A stretch of 64,000 bases of DNA from CAYNEO01 sp964396245 (GTDB lineage: Bacteria > Zixibacteria > MSB-5A5 > GN15 > FEB-12): assembly GCA_964396245.1 (NCBI GenBank), contig CAYNEO010000010.1:1-64000 (forward strand), in the 5' to 3' direction. Position 1 is the stretch's first letter; each line of letters starts with the position of its first letter. Position numbers and translations under genes: made by a program. This document shows, piece after piece, positions 35,465-45,073 of this stretch. A model generated the notes under the pieces. That model did no database searches and had not been told where the DNA came from. It was given only the letters and a program-made list of their open reading frames with translations.

Positions 35465-38400
35465 CTACACTGAACTTTTCAGGACGAATTCGATGCCGCG
35501 GATCGGAATCTGGACCCAGTCAGGACGATTATTCAATTCATAACCGAGTTCATATACCGCTTTTTCGAGAAGATAGGTTTGCAGAAGTGTCTGCAATTCC
35601 TCCCGGTCTTCGGGAATAAACGATGCGCCGTTCGCTTTTTCAAGATAAGAGTGCAAAAAAGCGCCGCTTATATACCGGTACCAGGGCTCCACAAAACAAC
35701 TCAGCCGGGCTTCGTCTTCGGGCCGGGCCGAGATTCGCTTGAGCATTGTTATGGATGCCGCATAGTGGAACGACCTGATCATGCCGGCCACGTCCTTGAG
35801 CGGCGAGTGTTTCAAGCGGCGTTCGCCAATGGAACGCGCCGGTTCACCCTCGAAGTCAATTATCACAAAATCTTTGCCCGTGTTGAGGACCTGCCCGAGA
35901 TGATAATCACCGTGGATGCGGATTCTGGTGGCCGATATTTTCTTCTTCAACATCCGCTGCATCCGATTGAGTATCTTCTGCTGCGATCCAATCACTCCCT
36001 CGGCCTGCTTGATCCATTCCTCGGGTATGTCGCCGAGGCTTTTCTGGAGAGTCTGTATCGTCCGCCGTACCAGGCTCTGAAGTGACTGGTATAACGAGCG
36101 CTGGTAAAGAAGAGAGAAGGGCTCGGGGCGGAAGGCCGGATCGTCCGAATTCGACGCCAACGCCAGGTGCATCTCCGCCGTTCGTTCTCCCAGCAGGACT
36201 GCCTTGTCGATGTACATTCCGCCGATCAGGTCGTGTAATTTGGCCGGAATTGCGGTCAGGTCAACCTCCAGTATGGATGGGTGCTCGAGCTCATCCGGGC
36301 GGCAATCATAGTCTTTCTCAAGCACGCGGTCATAAAAGCCGGAAACAACGTTAGTCGTGTATGCCCAGGCATCGCCTTCGTTTTCGATAAATCGCTGCAG
36401 GATCGCGACCGTTCTCGGTTCACCGCCGCGTTCAAGATATTCGATCGCCCCGGCGAACCCCGGAGTGTGTGAAAAGTGCAGCTTTTCCGTGAGATACCGG
36501 GAGATATCGTATTCCGGGTTTATACCTTCGTCCACATGTCGGTACAACTTCAAAATCAGCTCGCGGTCATAGACTATCGAGGTATTGCTCTGCTCCACTT
36601 TCATGGGCCACGATTTCATACCCTCCTCACGCTCCCTCATGAATCGTTTCAGTCCTTTGCGGGAGTGCACAATGAAATCGCCGTTGTGTCCCTTTATTTT
36701 CTTGTGATGCGTTATGGTGGACAGCAACGCTTTCTGGAAATCTTCATTATAGCTGCTGTCGTATAGTATTCCCTCACCGCTGCGGGTGCGCACCCGGGCA
36801 ATAACCGCGCCGGGGTATTTCTCCGTTATGTGACGGGCTCCCGTACCCTCGGCAAACGTGATCGGCAGCAGGTAAAGGTCAGGGTCACCGGCCATGTAGC
36901 TGACCTTCAGAAACGTCAGGATTGCGTTTGCATCGCCATTGTTCAACTCGCCGTCTTCGACGATCCGTACTTGACGGATACCCCGCGTTTTGGCGCCAAA
37001 CCAGCGGGCGCGCTTCAGGTAGATTTTCAGCTGCTGTTCGAGGTTCTCCTTCGATTTGCCGCGGATAAGCATCTGCCACTCGCCGCGCGTGCTTATCTCG
37101 ACCAGTTCGGGCTCCTTTTCAAGGGATATTGCCGCAGTCTCTGTTTGCAGGTACAGCCAATAATGACTGTGGGGACCGAGGGTGAGAGTATACGGTTCGT
37201 TTCGTATCTGAGGAAACTTGTTCTGGCTGAACACTTCCTCGGGGATCAGCCCTGCAAATTCCGATAGGTCGAGCCTGGTGACCTGTGCAAATCTCGAGAG
37301 ATTGGCAATCACAAGGATAGTCTCATCTTCGTGCTTGCGGGCAAACGCAAGGACCCGGGAGTTGTCCGATGTCAGCATTTCAAAGGTCCCGCGACTCAAA
37401 CTGCGGTACTTTTTGCGCATGCCGATCACGCGCTTCATCCACCAGAGCATTGAAGACGAATTTCGCTCCTGCGTTTCCACGTTGATAGCCTCATAATGAT
37501 GCTGCGGGTCGATTATGACCGGCAGGAACAGGCGCTGCGGATTCGCCTTAGAGAAGCCGGCGTTGCGGTCAGGGCTCCACTGCATCGGTGTGCGCACGCC
37601 GTTTCGATCACCGAGATAGTAGTTGTCACCCATTCCCAGTTCGTCACCGTAGTAGACAATCGGCGTTCCGGGAAATGAGAACAGCAGGATATTCATCAGT
37701 TCGATCTTGCGGCGGTTGTTACCCAGTAGCGGGGCCAGCCGGCGACGAATTCCGAGGTTAATCTTGGTGAGCGGGTCGCGCGCATATACCCGGTACATGT
37801 AGTCACGCTCCTCGTCGGTCACCATCTCCAGTGTCAGTTCGTCGTGGTTTCGAAGAAACATGGCCCACTGGCATGATTCGGGAATATCCGGTGTGGTGGA
37901 GAGGATATCGCTTATCGGGAAACTATCTTCCATGTGGATCGCCATGAACATGCGGGGCATCACCGGGAAGTGGAACGCCATATGACATTCATCGCCTTCC
38001 CCAAAGTACGCCGCAGCGTCTTCCGGCCACTGGTTGGCTTCCGCAAGCAGCATCTTGTCAGTGTACGTATCGTCGACGTGCTTGCGGAGTTTTTTCAAGA
38101 AAGCGTGTGTCTCCGGGAGATTCTCGCAGTTGGTGCCTTCTCGTTCGTACAGGTACGGCACGGCGTCAAGCCGGACACCGTCCACGCCCATACGCATCCA
38201 GAAATCCATCACTCGAAATAGCTGCTGGTGAACGGTCGGGCTGTCAAAATTGAGGTCCGGCTGATGTGAATAAAAACGATGCCAGTAATATGCTTGCGCC
38301 TCCGAATCCCAGGCCCAGTTGGATGATTCGAAATCCTGGAATATAATTCGCGTATCCCGGTACTTGTCCGGCGTGTCGCTCCACACATACATATCGCGCC

Positions 38401-38794
38401 ACTTTGAACCGGGCTTGGCGTGTCGGGACCGCTGGAACCAGTGATGGTCCGACGATGTGTGATTCAGGACCAACTCGGTGATGACCCGTATCCCCCGCCG
38501 GTGCGCTGACCGGAGGAATTCACGGAATTCCCGCATATTGCCGTATTCGTGGTTAACGTTGAGATAATCGGCAATGTCATACCCGTCATCACGTAACGGT
38601 GACGGATAAAACGGCAGCAACCAGAGGGCGGTGACTCCGAGACTTTCGATATAGTCCAGTTTCTCAGTCAGGCCCTTGAAATCGCCGACGCCGTCGTCGT
38701 TGCTGTCGAAGAACGACCGGACGTGAACCTGGTAGATGATAGCGTCTTTGTACCACAGTGGATCGGATTCCAGCTGTGAGTCACGAGTGGGCAT
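35465..38794 (-). CDS. treS: Trehalose synthase / maltokinase fusion
   Basis: This 1109-residue bifunctional enzyme isomerises trehalose to maltose (TreS half) and phosphorylates maltose to maltose-1-phosphate (Mak half). The N-terminal ~560 residues are TreS: WYKDAIIYQVHVRSFFDSN, VRLDAVPYLYEREGT (nucleophile), LLAEANQWPEDAA (acid/base), FLRNHDELTLEMV. The C-terminal ~500 residues resemble aminoglycoside-phosphotransferase-like maltokinase: RIRIHGDYHLGQVLNTGKDFVIIDFEGEPAR holds the catalytic HGD and metal-binding DFE motifs (shown here in two parts: RIRIHGDYHLGQVL, then FVIIDFEGEPAR). The gene lies 9 bases after glgE and 21 before glgB. Confidence 0.95.
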   Translation of the reverse strand: MPTRDSQLESDPLWYKDAIIYQVHVRSFFDSNDDGVGDFKGLTEKLDYIESLGVTALWLLPFYPSPLRDDGYDIADYLNVNHEYGNMREFREFLRSAHRRGIRVITELVLNHTSSDHHWFQRSRHAKPGSKWRDMYVWSDTPDKYRDTRIIFQDFESSNWAWDSEAQAYYWHRFYSHQPDLNFDSPTVHQQLFRVMDFWMRMGVDGVRLDAVPYLYEREGTNCENLPETHAFLKKLRKHVDDTYTDKMLLAEANQWPEDAAAYFGEGDECHMAFHFPVMPRMFMAIHMEDSFPISDILSTTPDIPESCQWAMFLRNHDELTLEMVTDEERDYMYRVYARDPLTKINLGIRRRLAPLLGNNRRKIELMNILLFSFPGTPIVYYGDELGMGDNYYLGDRNGVRTPMQWSPDRNAGFSKANPQRLFLPVIIDPQHHYEAINVETQERNSSSMLWWMKRVIGMRKKYRSLSRGTFEMLTSDNSRVLAFARKHEDETILVIANLSRFAQVTRLDLSEFAGLIPEEVFSQNKFPQIRNEPYTLTLGPHSHYWLYLQTETAAISLEKEPELVEISTRGEWQMLIRGKSKENLEQQLKIYLKRARWFGAKTRGIRQVRIVEDGELNNGDANAILTFLKVSYMAGDPDLYLLPITFAEGTGARHITEKYPGAVIARVRTRSGEGILYDSSYNEDFQKALLSTITHHKKIKGHNGDFIVHSRKGLKRFMREREEGMKSWPMKVEQSNTSIVYDRELILKLYRHVDEGINPEYDISRYLTEKLHFSHTPGFAGAIEYLERGGEPRTVAILQRFIENEGDAWAYTTNVVSGFYDRVLEKDYDCRPDELEHPSILEVDLTAIPAKLHDLIGGMYIDKAVLLGERTAEMHLALASNSDDPAFRPEPFSLLYQRSLYQSLQSLVRRTIQTLQKSLGDIPEEWIKQAEGVIGSQQKILNRMQRMLKKKISATRIRIHGDYHLGQVLNTGKDFVIIDFEGEPARSIGERRLKHSPLKDVAGMIRSFHYAASITMLKRISARPEDEARLSCFVEPWYRYISGAFLHSYLEKANGASFIPEDREELQTLLQTYLLEKAVYELGYELNNRPDWVQIPIRGIEFVLKSSV

Positions 38795-38803
38795 AATCCT
38801 TCC

Positions 38804-40786
38804 TTACATGTAGTAATCAAAATCTGATTCGCGCTTCATGCGCCGGTGGATTTTCAGGATATGAGCCGGCATCATTGACGGATTCAATTCGACATAGTTG
38901 CGCGGTCCCTGCCAGATATACCGGTCGTTGCTGATCAGGTCATGGGCCAGATACGGCTGATCCGGGCGAATTCCGAATTTTGCCAACGGCACGGTAACAA
39001 ATCCCGACTGAGTATGAAACGGATCCAGATTGACCAAAACCATGATTATGTTCTCTCCGTCGCCGGACTCCTTCCCATAGAACAGCAGATAGTCATTGTC
39101 GACGTGATAGAACCGCAGATTGTTGGTTTCCCTGAGGGCCGGATTGTCTCGTCGGACCCGGTTGATACGCTTCATGAGTTCTGTTAAGCTGCCGGGGGTG
39201 TCCCGGGGCCATTGCTTGACCTCATACTTTTCGGAATCCAGATATTCTTCCTTCCCCGGCAACGCCTCATTGACCAGCAGTTCGAATGCGGGGCCGTATA
39301 GCCCGTAATTGGATGACAATGTGGCAGCCAGAACCAGCTTGATAATGAACGCCGGGCGGCCGCCGTACTGCAGAAACTCGGGTAAAATATCGGGAGTGTT
39401 CGGCCAGAAATTGGGACGGAAATATTCTCGCACATCGGTTTGCGTCAGTTCCCTGAGATAGCTGGTTATCTCGCTCTTGGTGTTGCGCCAGGTGAAATAC
39501 GTGTATGACTGAGTGAAGCCGATCTTTGCAAGCCGGTACATGATCTTCGGTCGCGTGAAGGCCTCGGAAAGGAAGATGATATCGCCGTGTTCCTTTTTGA
39601 CATCCGTGATCAACCACTCCCAGAACGGGAATGATTTCGTATGTGGATTATCGACCCGGAATGCATGGACGCCTTTCTCGATCCAGAACAGGACAACGCT
39701 TTTCAGCTCCTGCCAGAGCTCTTTCCAATTCTCCGTTTCAAAGTTGAACGGGACAATATCTTCATATTTCTTCGGAGGATTTTCCGCATATTGAATGGTC
39801 CCGTCCGGACGTGTCAGAAACCACTCGGGGTGTTCTTTGATATACGGGTGATCCGGCGAACACTGGAACGCCAGATCCAGGGCAATCTCCATGTTGTATT
39901 TTCGAGCGGCGCGTACCAGTTGCTCGAAGTCCTCCATGGTGCCGAGTTTCGGATTGATGGCTTTATGACCTCCTTCGGAGGAACCGATTGCCCAGGGACT
40001 TCCGGGGTCGCCTTCCTCCGCTACCGGCGAGTTGTTCCTGCCCTTCCGGTGAGTTTCGCCGATTGGATGAATCGGCGGCAGGTAGACAATATCAAACCCC
40101 ATCTCGGCGATTTCAGGCAGACGTGCTTTGCAGTCATTAAAGGTTCCGTGTTCGGAGCTGTCGCGCTTTACCGACCGCGGAAATACCTCGTACCATGCGC
40201 TGAACAAGGCAAGCTCCCTGTCAACGGTAACCGAGAGTTCTTTCTCGTATGTCGTTGCCATCGACCGGTCGGCGTATTGCGCCATCAATGCGGAAAGCTC
40301 ATCACCGAGCGCCGCTTGCACGGACTTCTCGATGTCGTTTCCGGCGCGGAATGCTGTAGTGAGGTCCCGCATTTTTTCGGCGTCAGGAGCAGAAGAATGT
40401 TCGACAGCCCTCTCAACCAGTTTGGCCCCTATCTTCAAATCCACAGTGACATCCTGGCCGGCCTCCCATTTCTTGCGCAAATCTCTCTGCCAGGTTTTGA
40501 AATGATCGATCCATCCCATGATCGTGAACTGGTGCGTGCACATCTCCTCAACACTAAATGAAGCAGTCCATCGATCATTCTGCATAAACCGCATCGGTTT
40601 TTGCTGCCACTCGGCCTCGTGTCCCTTGCGATAAAGCAGGGAAGCAACCACGACGTCATGTCCGTCGGTGAACACATCCGCTTCGACATCCACCGTCTGA
40701 CCGACCACTCTCTTTGCTGGAAACGCACCGCCGTCAATCTCCGGACTCACGCGCTCAATAATGACTCGCTTTCTGCCGTTTAGCAT
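38804..40786 (-). CDS. glgE: Alpha-1,4-glucan:maltose-1-phosphate maltosyltransferase
   Basis: This GH13_3 enzyme transfers maltosyl units from maltose-1-phosphate to alpha-1,4-glucan. The 660-residue protein begins RVIIERVSPEIDGGAFPAKR, typical of GlgE. It has an N-terminal beta domain (ASLLYRKG), PIHPIGETHRKGRNN, ALDLAFQCSPDHPY, the nucleophile region AFRVDNPHTKSFPFWEW, and the acid/base Glu in IIFLSEAFTRP. It is the first gene of the minus-strand operon and feeds GlgB. The ATG at 40786 has GGGAGAG upstream. Confidence 0.96.
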   Translation of the reverse strand: MLNGRKRVIIERVSPEIDGGAFPAKRVVGQTVDVEADVFTDGHDVVVASLLYRKGHEAEWQQKPMRFMQNDRWTASFSVEEMCTHQFTIMGWIDHFKTWQRDLRKKWEAGQDVTVDLKIGAKLVERAVEHSSAPDAEKMRDLTTAFRAGNDIEKSVQAALGDELSALMAQYADRSMATTYEKELSVTVDRELALFSAWYEVFPRSVKRDSSEHGTFNDCKARLPEIAEMGFDIVYLPPIHPIGETHRKGRNNSPVAEEGDPGSPWAIGSSEGGHKAINPKLGTMEDFEQLVRAARKYNMEIALDLAFQCSPDHPYIKEHPEWFLTRPDGTIQYAENPPKKYEDIVPFNFETENWKELWQELKSVVLFWIEKGVHAFRVDNPHTKSFPFWEWLITDVKKEHGDIIFLSEAFTRPKIMYRLAKIGFTQSYTYFTWRNTKSEITSYLRELTQTDVREYFRPNFWPNTPDILPEFLQYGGRPAFIIKLVLAATLSSNYGLYGPAFELLVNEALPGKEEYLDSEKYEVKQWPRDTPGSLTELMKRINRVRRDNPALRETNNLRFYHVDNDYLLFYGKESGDGENIIMVLVNLDPFHTQSGFVTVPLAKFGIRPDQPYLAHDLISNDRYIWQGPRNYVELNPSMMPAHILKIHRRMKRESDFDYYM

Positions 40787-40791
40787 TCCTG

Positions 40792-40947
40792 TTAGCTCTC
40801 CCGCAGGTTTATCGCGTTAATCTCATGGCGTCCAAGGTAATCGAGGGAATCGGTCGGATAACCTCGACGCTGATGGTGATAAATACGGCTCAATTGCCGG
40901 CCCCCGGATTTGTAAGTTCGGGAAGACCGACACCAGAGACACCGCAT
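40792..40947 (-). CDS. Possible small protein with a CxxC motif upstream of glgE
   Basis: A 51-codon ORF starts MRCLWCRSSRTYKSGG and ends 5 bases before the glgE start, in the same direction. The CxxC and basic residues resemble half of a zinc ribbon. AAGGA lies directly against the ATG, so the ribosome site is poorly spaced, and codon use is not distinctive. It could be a real small protein of the operon or chance. The remaining 232 bases up to the DUF1028 gene start (40948-41179) show no gene, and no convincing promoter was found for either strand. Confidence 0.3.
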   Translation of the reverse strand: MRCLWCRSSRTYKSGGRQLSRIYHHQRRGYPTDSLDYLGRHEINAINLRES

Positions 40948-41179
40948 TCCTTGCCCGTGTTCATTATGCCAGACGTTTTCAGCGGTTTCGAATGATGAAG
41001 ACCAGTCTGACACACAATGTAACAAGCGTCAGGTCAATAAGTTCGCACGATGTCAGCGTGATCGGAAGAACCGATGTTTTCGACTGCCTGTTCGAAAATC
41101 GGACTTTACATAAGGAATGTTTCTTGTCACATTAGATCATTCGAGTGCCTTTGTATCTCAGAATTGGAGGAAGGTTCCT

Positions 41180-42205
41180 ATGCGTCAGTTCAAACTCTGC
41201 CATGCGGGTTCTCTTGTTCGGCCCCGGTCTGTCGTTTTGTTACTGCTTTTGATGGTTTTGTCGGTAAGTGCTAATTCGGCGGACAACACTGATATCGAAC
41301 AAAACGTGGCCACATTTTCTATTGTGGCGCGCGATTCGGCGACCGGTGAGCTCGGCGTAGCGGTCGCGTCCCGGTTCTTTGCGGTCGGCAGCGTTGTCCC
41401 CTGGGCCAAGGCGGGTGTTGGCGCGGTAGCAACCCAGGCATACGCGAATACGACGTTCGGTCCGCGGGGGCTCGATTTGCTTTCCCTTGGCGCCGGTCCG
41501 GACGAAGCCCTGCAGGTACTGCTCGGCAGCGATGATAAACCTGATCGCCGGCAGGTCGGCATCGTGTCGGCGGACGGCCGCTCGGCAACTTATACCGGCG
41601 AGGGCTGTCTGGCATGGGCGGGAGGTCGAAGCGGGCCAAACTATGCCGTCCAGGGGAATATTCTCGCAGGTGAGGCCGTTGTCACGGCTATGGAAAAGGC
41701 CTTCCTGGAGACATCGGGCACGCTCGCTGACCGTATGCATGCGGCGCTTGTGGCCGGCGAGGAAAACGGCGGTGATTCACGCGGAAAACAGTCGGCTGCG
41801 TTGCTGGTAGTCAAGAAAGGCGCCGGATACGGCGGATACGATGATCGCGCGATTGATATTCGCGTCGATGACAGTCCCGAGCCGTTTAAGGAACTCGGAC
41901 GGATATTGAATATCGCCCAGATGAATTACTCGTGGAATGAAGCCTGGACTCTGTTCACACAGGGACAGTATGACGAAGCGCTGCCCTACATGGAACATGC
42001 CTCCGAGCTCGCCCCCGATTACGGCGAAGTCTGGTATGATCTGGGTGTTATCCGGCTGGCAGCGGGGCAGAAGCAGGAAGCTATCGATGCGCTCAAACAG
42101 GCTTTCCTGTTCAACCCGAAGCTCAAGGCTGCTGCGAGCGATGACACTGACCTTGATGCTCTGCGGGACGATCCGGAATTTCAGAAACTAATAAGCGCCA
42201 AGTAG
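41180..42205 (+). CDS. Secreted DUF1028 protein with C-terminal TPR repeats
   Basis: This 341-residue protein has a signal peptide (hydrophobic VVLLLLLMVLSVSANS, residues ~18-33). The mature part begins with DUF1028: ATFSIVARDSATGELGVAVAS, VVPWAKAGVGAVATQAYANT, AGGRSGPNYAVQGNIL. DUF1028 resembles Ntn-hydrolases in fold but its reaction is not established. From about residue 245 are TPR-like helices (AWTLFTQGQYDEALPYMEHA; VWYDLGVIRLAAGQKQEAID). ATG 41180 is fixed by GGAGGAAGG just upstream and by the signal peptide. It is divergent from glgE. Confidence 0.85.
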   Translation: MRQFKLCHAGSLVRPRSVVLLLLLMVLSVSANSADNTDIEQNVATFSIVARDSATGELGVAVASRFFAVGSVVPWAKAGVGAVATQAYANTTFGPRGLDLLSLGAGPDEALQVLLGSDDKPDRRQVGIVSADGRSATYTGEGCLAWAGGRSGPNYAVQGNILAGEAVVTAMEKAFLETSGTLADRMHAALVAGEENGGDSRGKQSAALLVVKKGAGYGGYDDRAIDIRVDDSPEPFKELGRILNIAQMNYSWNEAWTLFTQGQYDEALPYMEHASELAPDYGEVWYDLGVIRLAAGQKQEAIDALKQAFLFNPKLKAAASDDTDLDALRDDPEFQKLISAK

Positions 42206-42209
42206 CATT

Positions 42210-42246
42210 GTTGCCACATTGGGATGTAAACCGATTCCGTGGCAAC
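42210..42246 (+). terminator. Hairpin after the DUF1028 gene
   Basis: GTTGCCAC (42210-42217) and GTGGCAAC (42239-42246) are a perfect 8-bp inverted repeat with a 21-base loop, four bases after the stop. There is no T-run, so it may be a weak terminator, an RNA-stabilising hairpin or an operator for the following NAD-salvage genes. Confidence 0.4.
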
Positions 42247-42308
42247 GCAACAAGTTTTGGCGATCAAATGGGCGTCGGTCCTGTTATAGATCATAAGGAG
42301 TGATTTAC

Positions 42309-43352
42309 CTGAGTTATAAAGATTTAGGAGTGCCGGCACATTTCGATCCCGGGGCTATCGAAGACGTAAGGCGCATCGACTACCAGAACATCGCGACCAC
42401 AGCCCGTCAACTGGCCATCCAAGCGGAAATCCAGCCGACTGATAAGAACAGGCCTAGCACCGGGCTGTTGCTCGTTGATTGCCAGAATACCTTCTGCACT
42501 CCCGGCTTTTCCTTGTTTGTCGCGGGCCGATCCGGGCGTGGCGCCGTAGATGACAGCATCCGTATCTGCGAGTTCATCTACCGCAACCTCACAAATATTG
42601 ATGAAATAATCGTGTCAATGGACACTCACAAGGCGTACCAGGTATTCCATTCACCATTCTTCGTGAACGGCCAGGGAAAGCACCCGGACCCGTATACAGA
42701 GATTTCCGTTGAGGACATTCAATCCGGCAGATGGAAGGTTAACCCTCTTCTCGTGGATTCTGCCGCCACGAATCACAAAGACAACCTCGAGCAATATGTC
42801 CTGCATTACTGCAGAACGCTGGAGGAGACAGGCAAGTACCGGCTGATGATATGGCCGTTCCATGCCATGCTGGGTGGGGTCGGACATGCACTGGTTGCAT
42901 CGATCGAAGAGGCAGTGTTTTATCATACTATTGCGCGCCAGCATCAGGCAAAATTCCTTGTGAAGGGTGACAACCCGCTAACCGAGAATTACTCGGTACT
43001 GGGACCGGAAGTTCAGACCGATGAACAGGGCAACAGAATTGCGTATGAGAACGAAAAACTCGTGGAGCTTCTGTTGTCATATGACAGGGTTCTCATCGCG
43101 GGACAGGCAAAAAGTCACTGCGTTGCGTGGACTGTTCAGGATTTGCTGGCCGAGATCAGAAAACGCGACGAGAGACTCGCGCAGAAGATCTATCTGTTGG
43201 AAGACTGCACTTCGCCCGTGGTCGTGCCCGGCGGTCAGGATTTCACGGAGCGGGCAGATGAAACGTTCGAGAAGTTCAAGGCGGCAGGCATGCACCTGGT
43301 CAAATCCACTGATCCAATGTCTTCATGGCCCGGCATGCCGCCCGGCGAGTGA
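42309..43352 (+). CDS. Nicotinamidase-like cysteine hydrolase, probable CTG start
   Basis: This isochorismatase-fold hydrolase has the catalytic Asp in LLLVDCQNTFC and the nucleophilic Cys in IAGQAKSHCVAWTVQDL. At about 347 residues it is longer than classical PncA, with extra N-terminal and middle segments. A pncB gene follows directly, so deamidation of nicotinamide to nicotinate is the likely role. Start: AAGGAG at 42295-42300 is 8 bases before an in-frame CTG at 42309; the only other nearby starts are a GTG at 42300, which overlaps the ribosome site, and no ATG. Initiation at CTG giving (M)SYKDLGVPAHF is therefore the best reading. Confidence 0.8.
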   Translation: MSYKDLGVPAHFDPGAIEDVRRIDYQNIATTARQLAIQAEIQPTDKNRPSTGLLLVDCQNTFCTPGFSLFVAGRSGRGAVDDSIRICEFIYRNLTNIDEIIVSMDTHKAYQVFHSPFFVNGQGKHPDPYTEISVEDIQSGRWKVNPLLVDSAATNHKDNLEQYVLHYCRTLEETGKYRLMIWPFHAMLGGVGHALVASIEEAVFYHTIARQHQAKFLVKGDNPLTENYSVLGPEVQTDEQGNRIAYENEKLVELLLSYDRVLIAGQAKSHCVAWTVQDLLAEIRKRDERLAQKIYLLEDCTSPVVVPGGQDFTERADETFEKFKAAGMHLVKSTDPMSSWPGMPPGE

Positions 43353-43412
43353 TTTGATTTGTTGTGGACTTGCGCATAAAAAGCTGAGCACTAGCATCAC
43401 GTAAGGAGATAC

Positions 43413-44999
43413 ATGCGACCAGCCAATGGCTTTATCAGGGCGCTGCTGACCGACCAGTACGAAATCACGATGGCGTACGCCTATTTCAACAGCGGAAAAC
43501 ATAAAGACTATGCCGTCTTTGATCTTTTTTTCCGAAAGAATCCTTTCGGCGGCGAGTTCACCATTTTTGGCGGTCTGGAAGAAGCTGTCGCCTTCGTGAA
43601 AGACTACGGGTTTTCCAACGAGGACGTAAAGTACATCTGTTCGGCCATCCCCCGGTGCAACCCCGCGTTCAAAAAATGGCTTAGCGAAGTGGACTGTTCG
43701 GAGGTCCGCATCTGGGCTCAGCCCGAAGGGAACGTGGTCTTTCCGAAGGTCCCCCTGTTGCGCGTGGAGGGACCGCTCGGCGTGTGCCAGCTTCTGGAGT
43801 CGGCGCTGCTGAACCTTGTTTCCTACCCGAGTCTTGTGGCAACGAATGCTGCCAGAATGCAGATAGCCGCCGGTTCTAATAAAAAGCTGGTCGAGTTCGG
43901 CATGCGGAGAGCCCAGGGACCCGACGGCGCCGTGTCTGCCTCACGCTACAGTTACCTCGGGGGAGTGGACGGGACGAGCAATATGATGGCCGGACGGATG
44001 TTTGATATTCCGGTCAGCGGTACTCAGGCTCATGCATTCATTTCATCGTTTGCGGGTACCGACGAATTGGAATCATCGACGATTACCGACAAAGAAGGCA
44101 AGCAGCATGAGTTCGTGGAGTTGGTGCAGGGATACAAACGTAAGCTGAATCTGGGTGACCCTAACCAAGGTGAACTGGCGTCTTTCATCGCCTATGCTCA
44201 GTCTTTCCCGGATGGATTTCTCGCCCTTGTCGATACGTATGACACTCTCTCATCAGGGATGCCGAATTTTCTGGCGGTCGCCCTGGCGCTCAATGAACTG
44301 GGGTATCGTCCGGTCGGCGTCCGTCTCGATTCCGGTGACCTCGCACACCTGTCAAAAGCGGTACGTCAGATGTACAGGGAGGCGAGTGAAAAATTCGACG
44401 TTGAATTCGGCAACCTGACTATTGTCGCCAGCAACGAGATCAATGAACCCACCCTGCGCTCGCTGCGACAACAGGGACACGAGATTGATATTTTTGGAAT
44501 CGGCACCCATCTCGTCACCTGTCAGTCTCAACCCTCGCTTGGCTGTGTGTACAAACTGGTTCAGATCAAGGATCAGCCCAAGATCAAGTTGTCCGAGGAC
44601 ACCGCCAAAATGACCATCCCGGGGCGCAAAGAGGCATACCGGCTGTACGGCAGGGAAGGTTATCCGCTTCTTGATTTGATGATTCCAGTCGGTGACGAGG
44701 CGCCGCAGAAGGGCAACAAAGTACTTTGCTATCATCCTATCGAAGAAACAAAGCGCACGTATGTTACGCCAAGCAGTGTTGTCCCGTTACATCGCCTCGT
44801 CTGGAATGGAAAAGTTGTCGGCGACATCCCGAACCTCCTGGAGTCGCGGACCAGGGCGTTCGAGCAGCTCAAGTCACTCCGTGAGGACCATCTCAGGGCG
44901 GTCAATCCAACGCCATACAAGGTGTCAGTCTCCAGAAATCTCTACGAGTTCATCCACGAGTTATGGCGTCGTGAAGCGCCCGTCGGTGAACTGCAATAA
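43413..44999 (+). CDS. pncB: Nicotinate phosphoribosyltransferase
   Basis: This enzyme makes nicotinate mononucleotide from nicotinate and PRPP, the committed step of NAD salvage (Preiss-Handler pathway). The 528-residue protein starts with ALLTDQYEITMAYAYFNSGKH, and has FDLFFRKNPFGGEF, VEFGMRRAQGPDGA (substrate site), and GVRLDSGDLAHLSKAVRQM (PRPP/phosphate region). AAGGAG precedes the ATG with good spacing. It forms a two-gene unit with the nicotinamidase-like gene 60 bases upstream. Confidence 0.94.
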   Translation: MRPANGFIRALLTDQYEITMAYAYFNSGKHKDYAVFDLFFRKNPFGGEFTIFGGLEEAVAFVKDYGFSNEDVKYICSAIPRCNPAFKKWLSEVDCSEVRIWAQPEGNVVFPKVPLLRVEGPLGVCQLLESALLNLVSYPSLVATNAARMQIAAGSNKKLVEFGMRRAQGPDGAVSASRYSYLGGVDGTSNMMAGRMFDIPVSGTQAHAFISSFAGTDELESSTITDKEGKQHEFVELVQGYKRKLNLGDPNQGELASFIAYAQSFPDGFLALVDTYDTLSSGMPNFLAVALALNELGYRPVGVRLDSGDLAHLSKAVRQMYREASEKFDVEFGNLTIVASNEINEPTLRSLRQQGHEIDIFGIGTHLVTCQSQPSLGCVYKLVQIKDQPKIKLSEDTAKMTIPGRKEAYRLYGREGYPLLDLMIPVGDEAPQKGNKVLCYHPIEETKRTYVTPSSVVPLHRLVWNGKVVGDIPNLLESRTRAFEQLKSLREDHLRAVNPTPYKVSVSRNLYEFIHELWRREAPVGELQ

Positions 45000-45073
45000 A
45001 GCCCGCCGCGTGTGATGGCCGAGCTATGTAGACGCGGTACGGCGATTGCCTGGTAGCATGTAACGCGACTAAA

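Noticed and set aside
39641..40561. A 306-codon plus-strand ORF opposite glgE
   Set aside because: It is antisense to the glgE catalytic region and has no recognisable motif or ribosome site.
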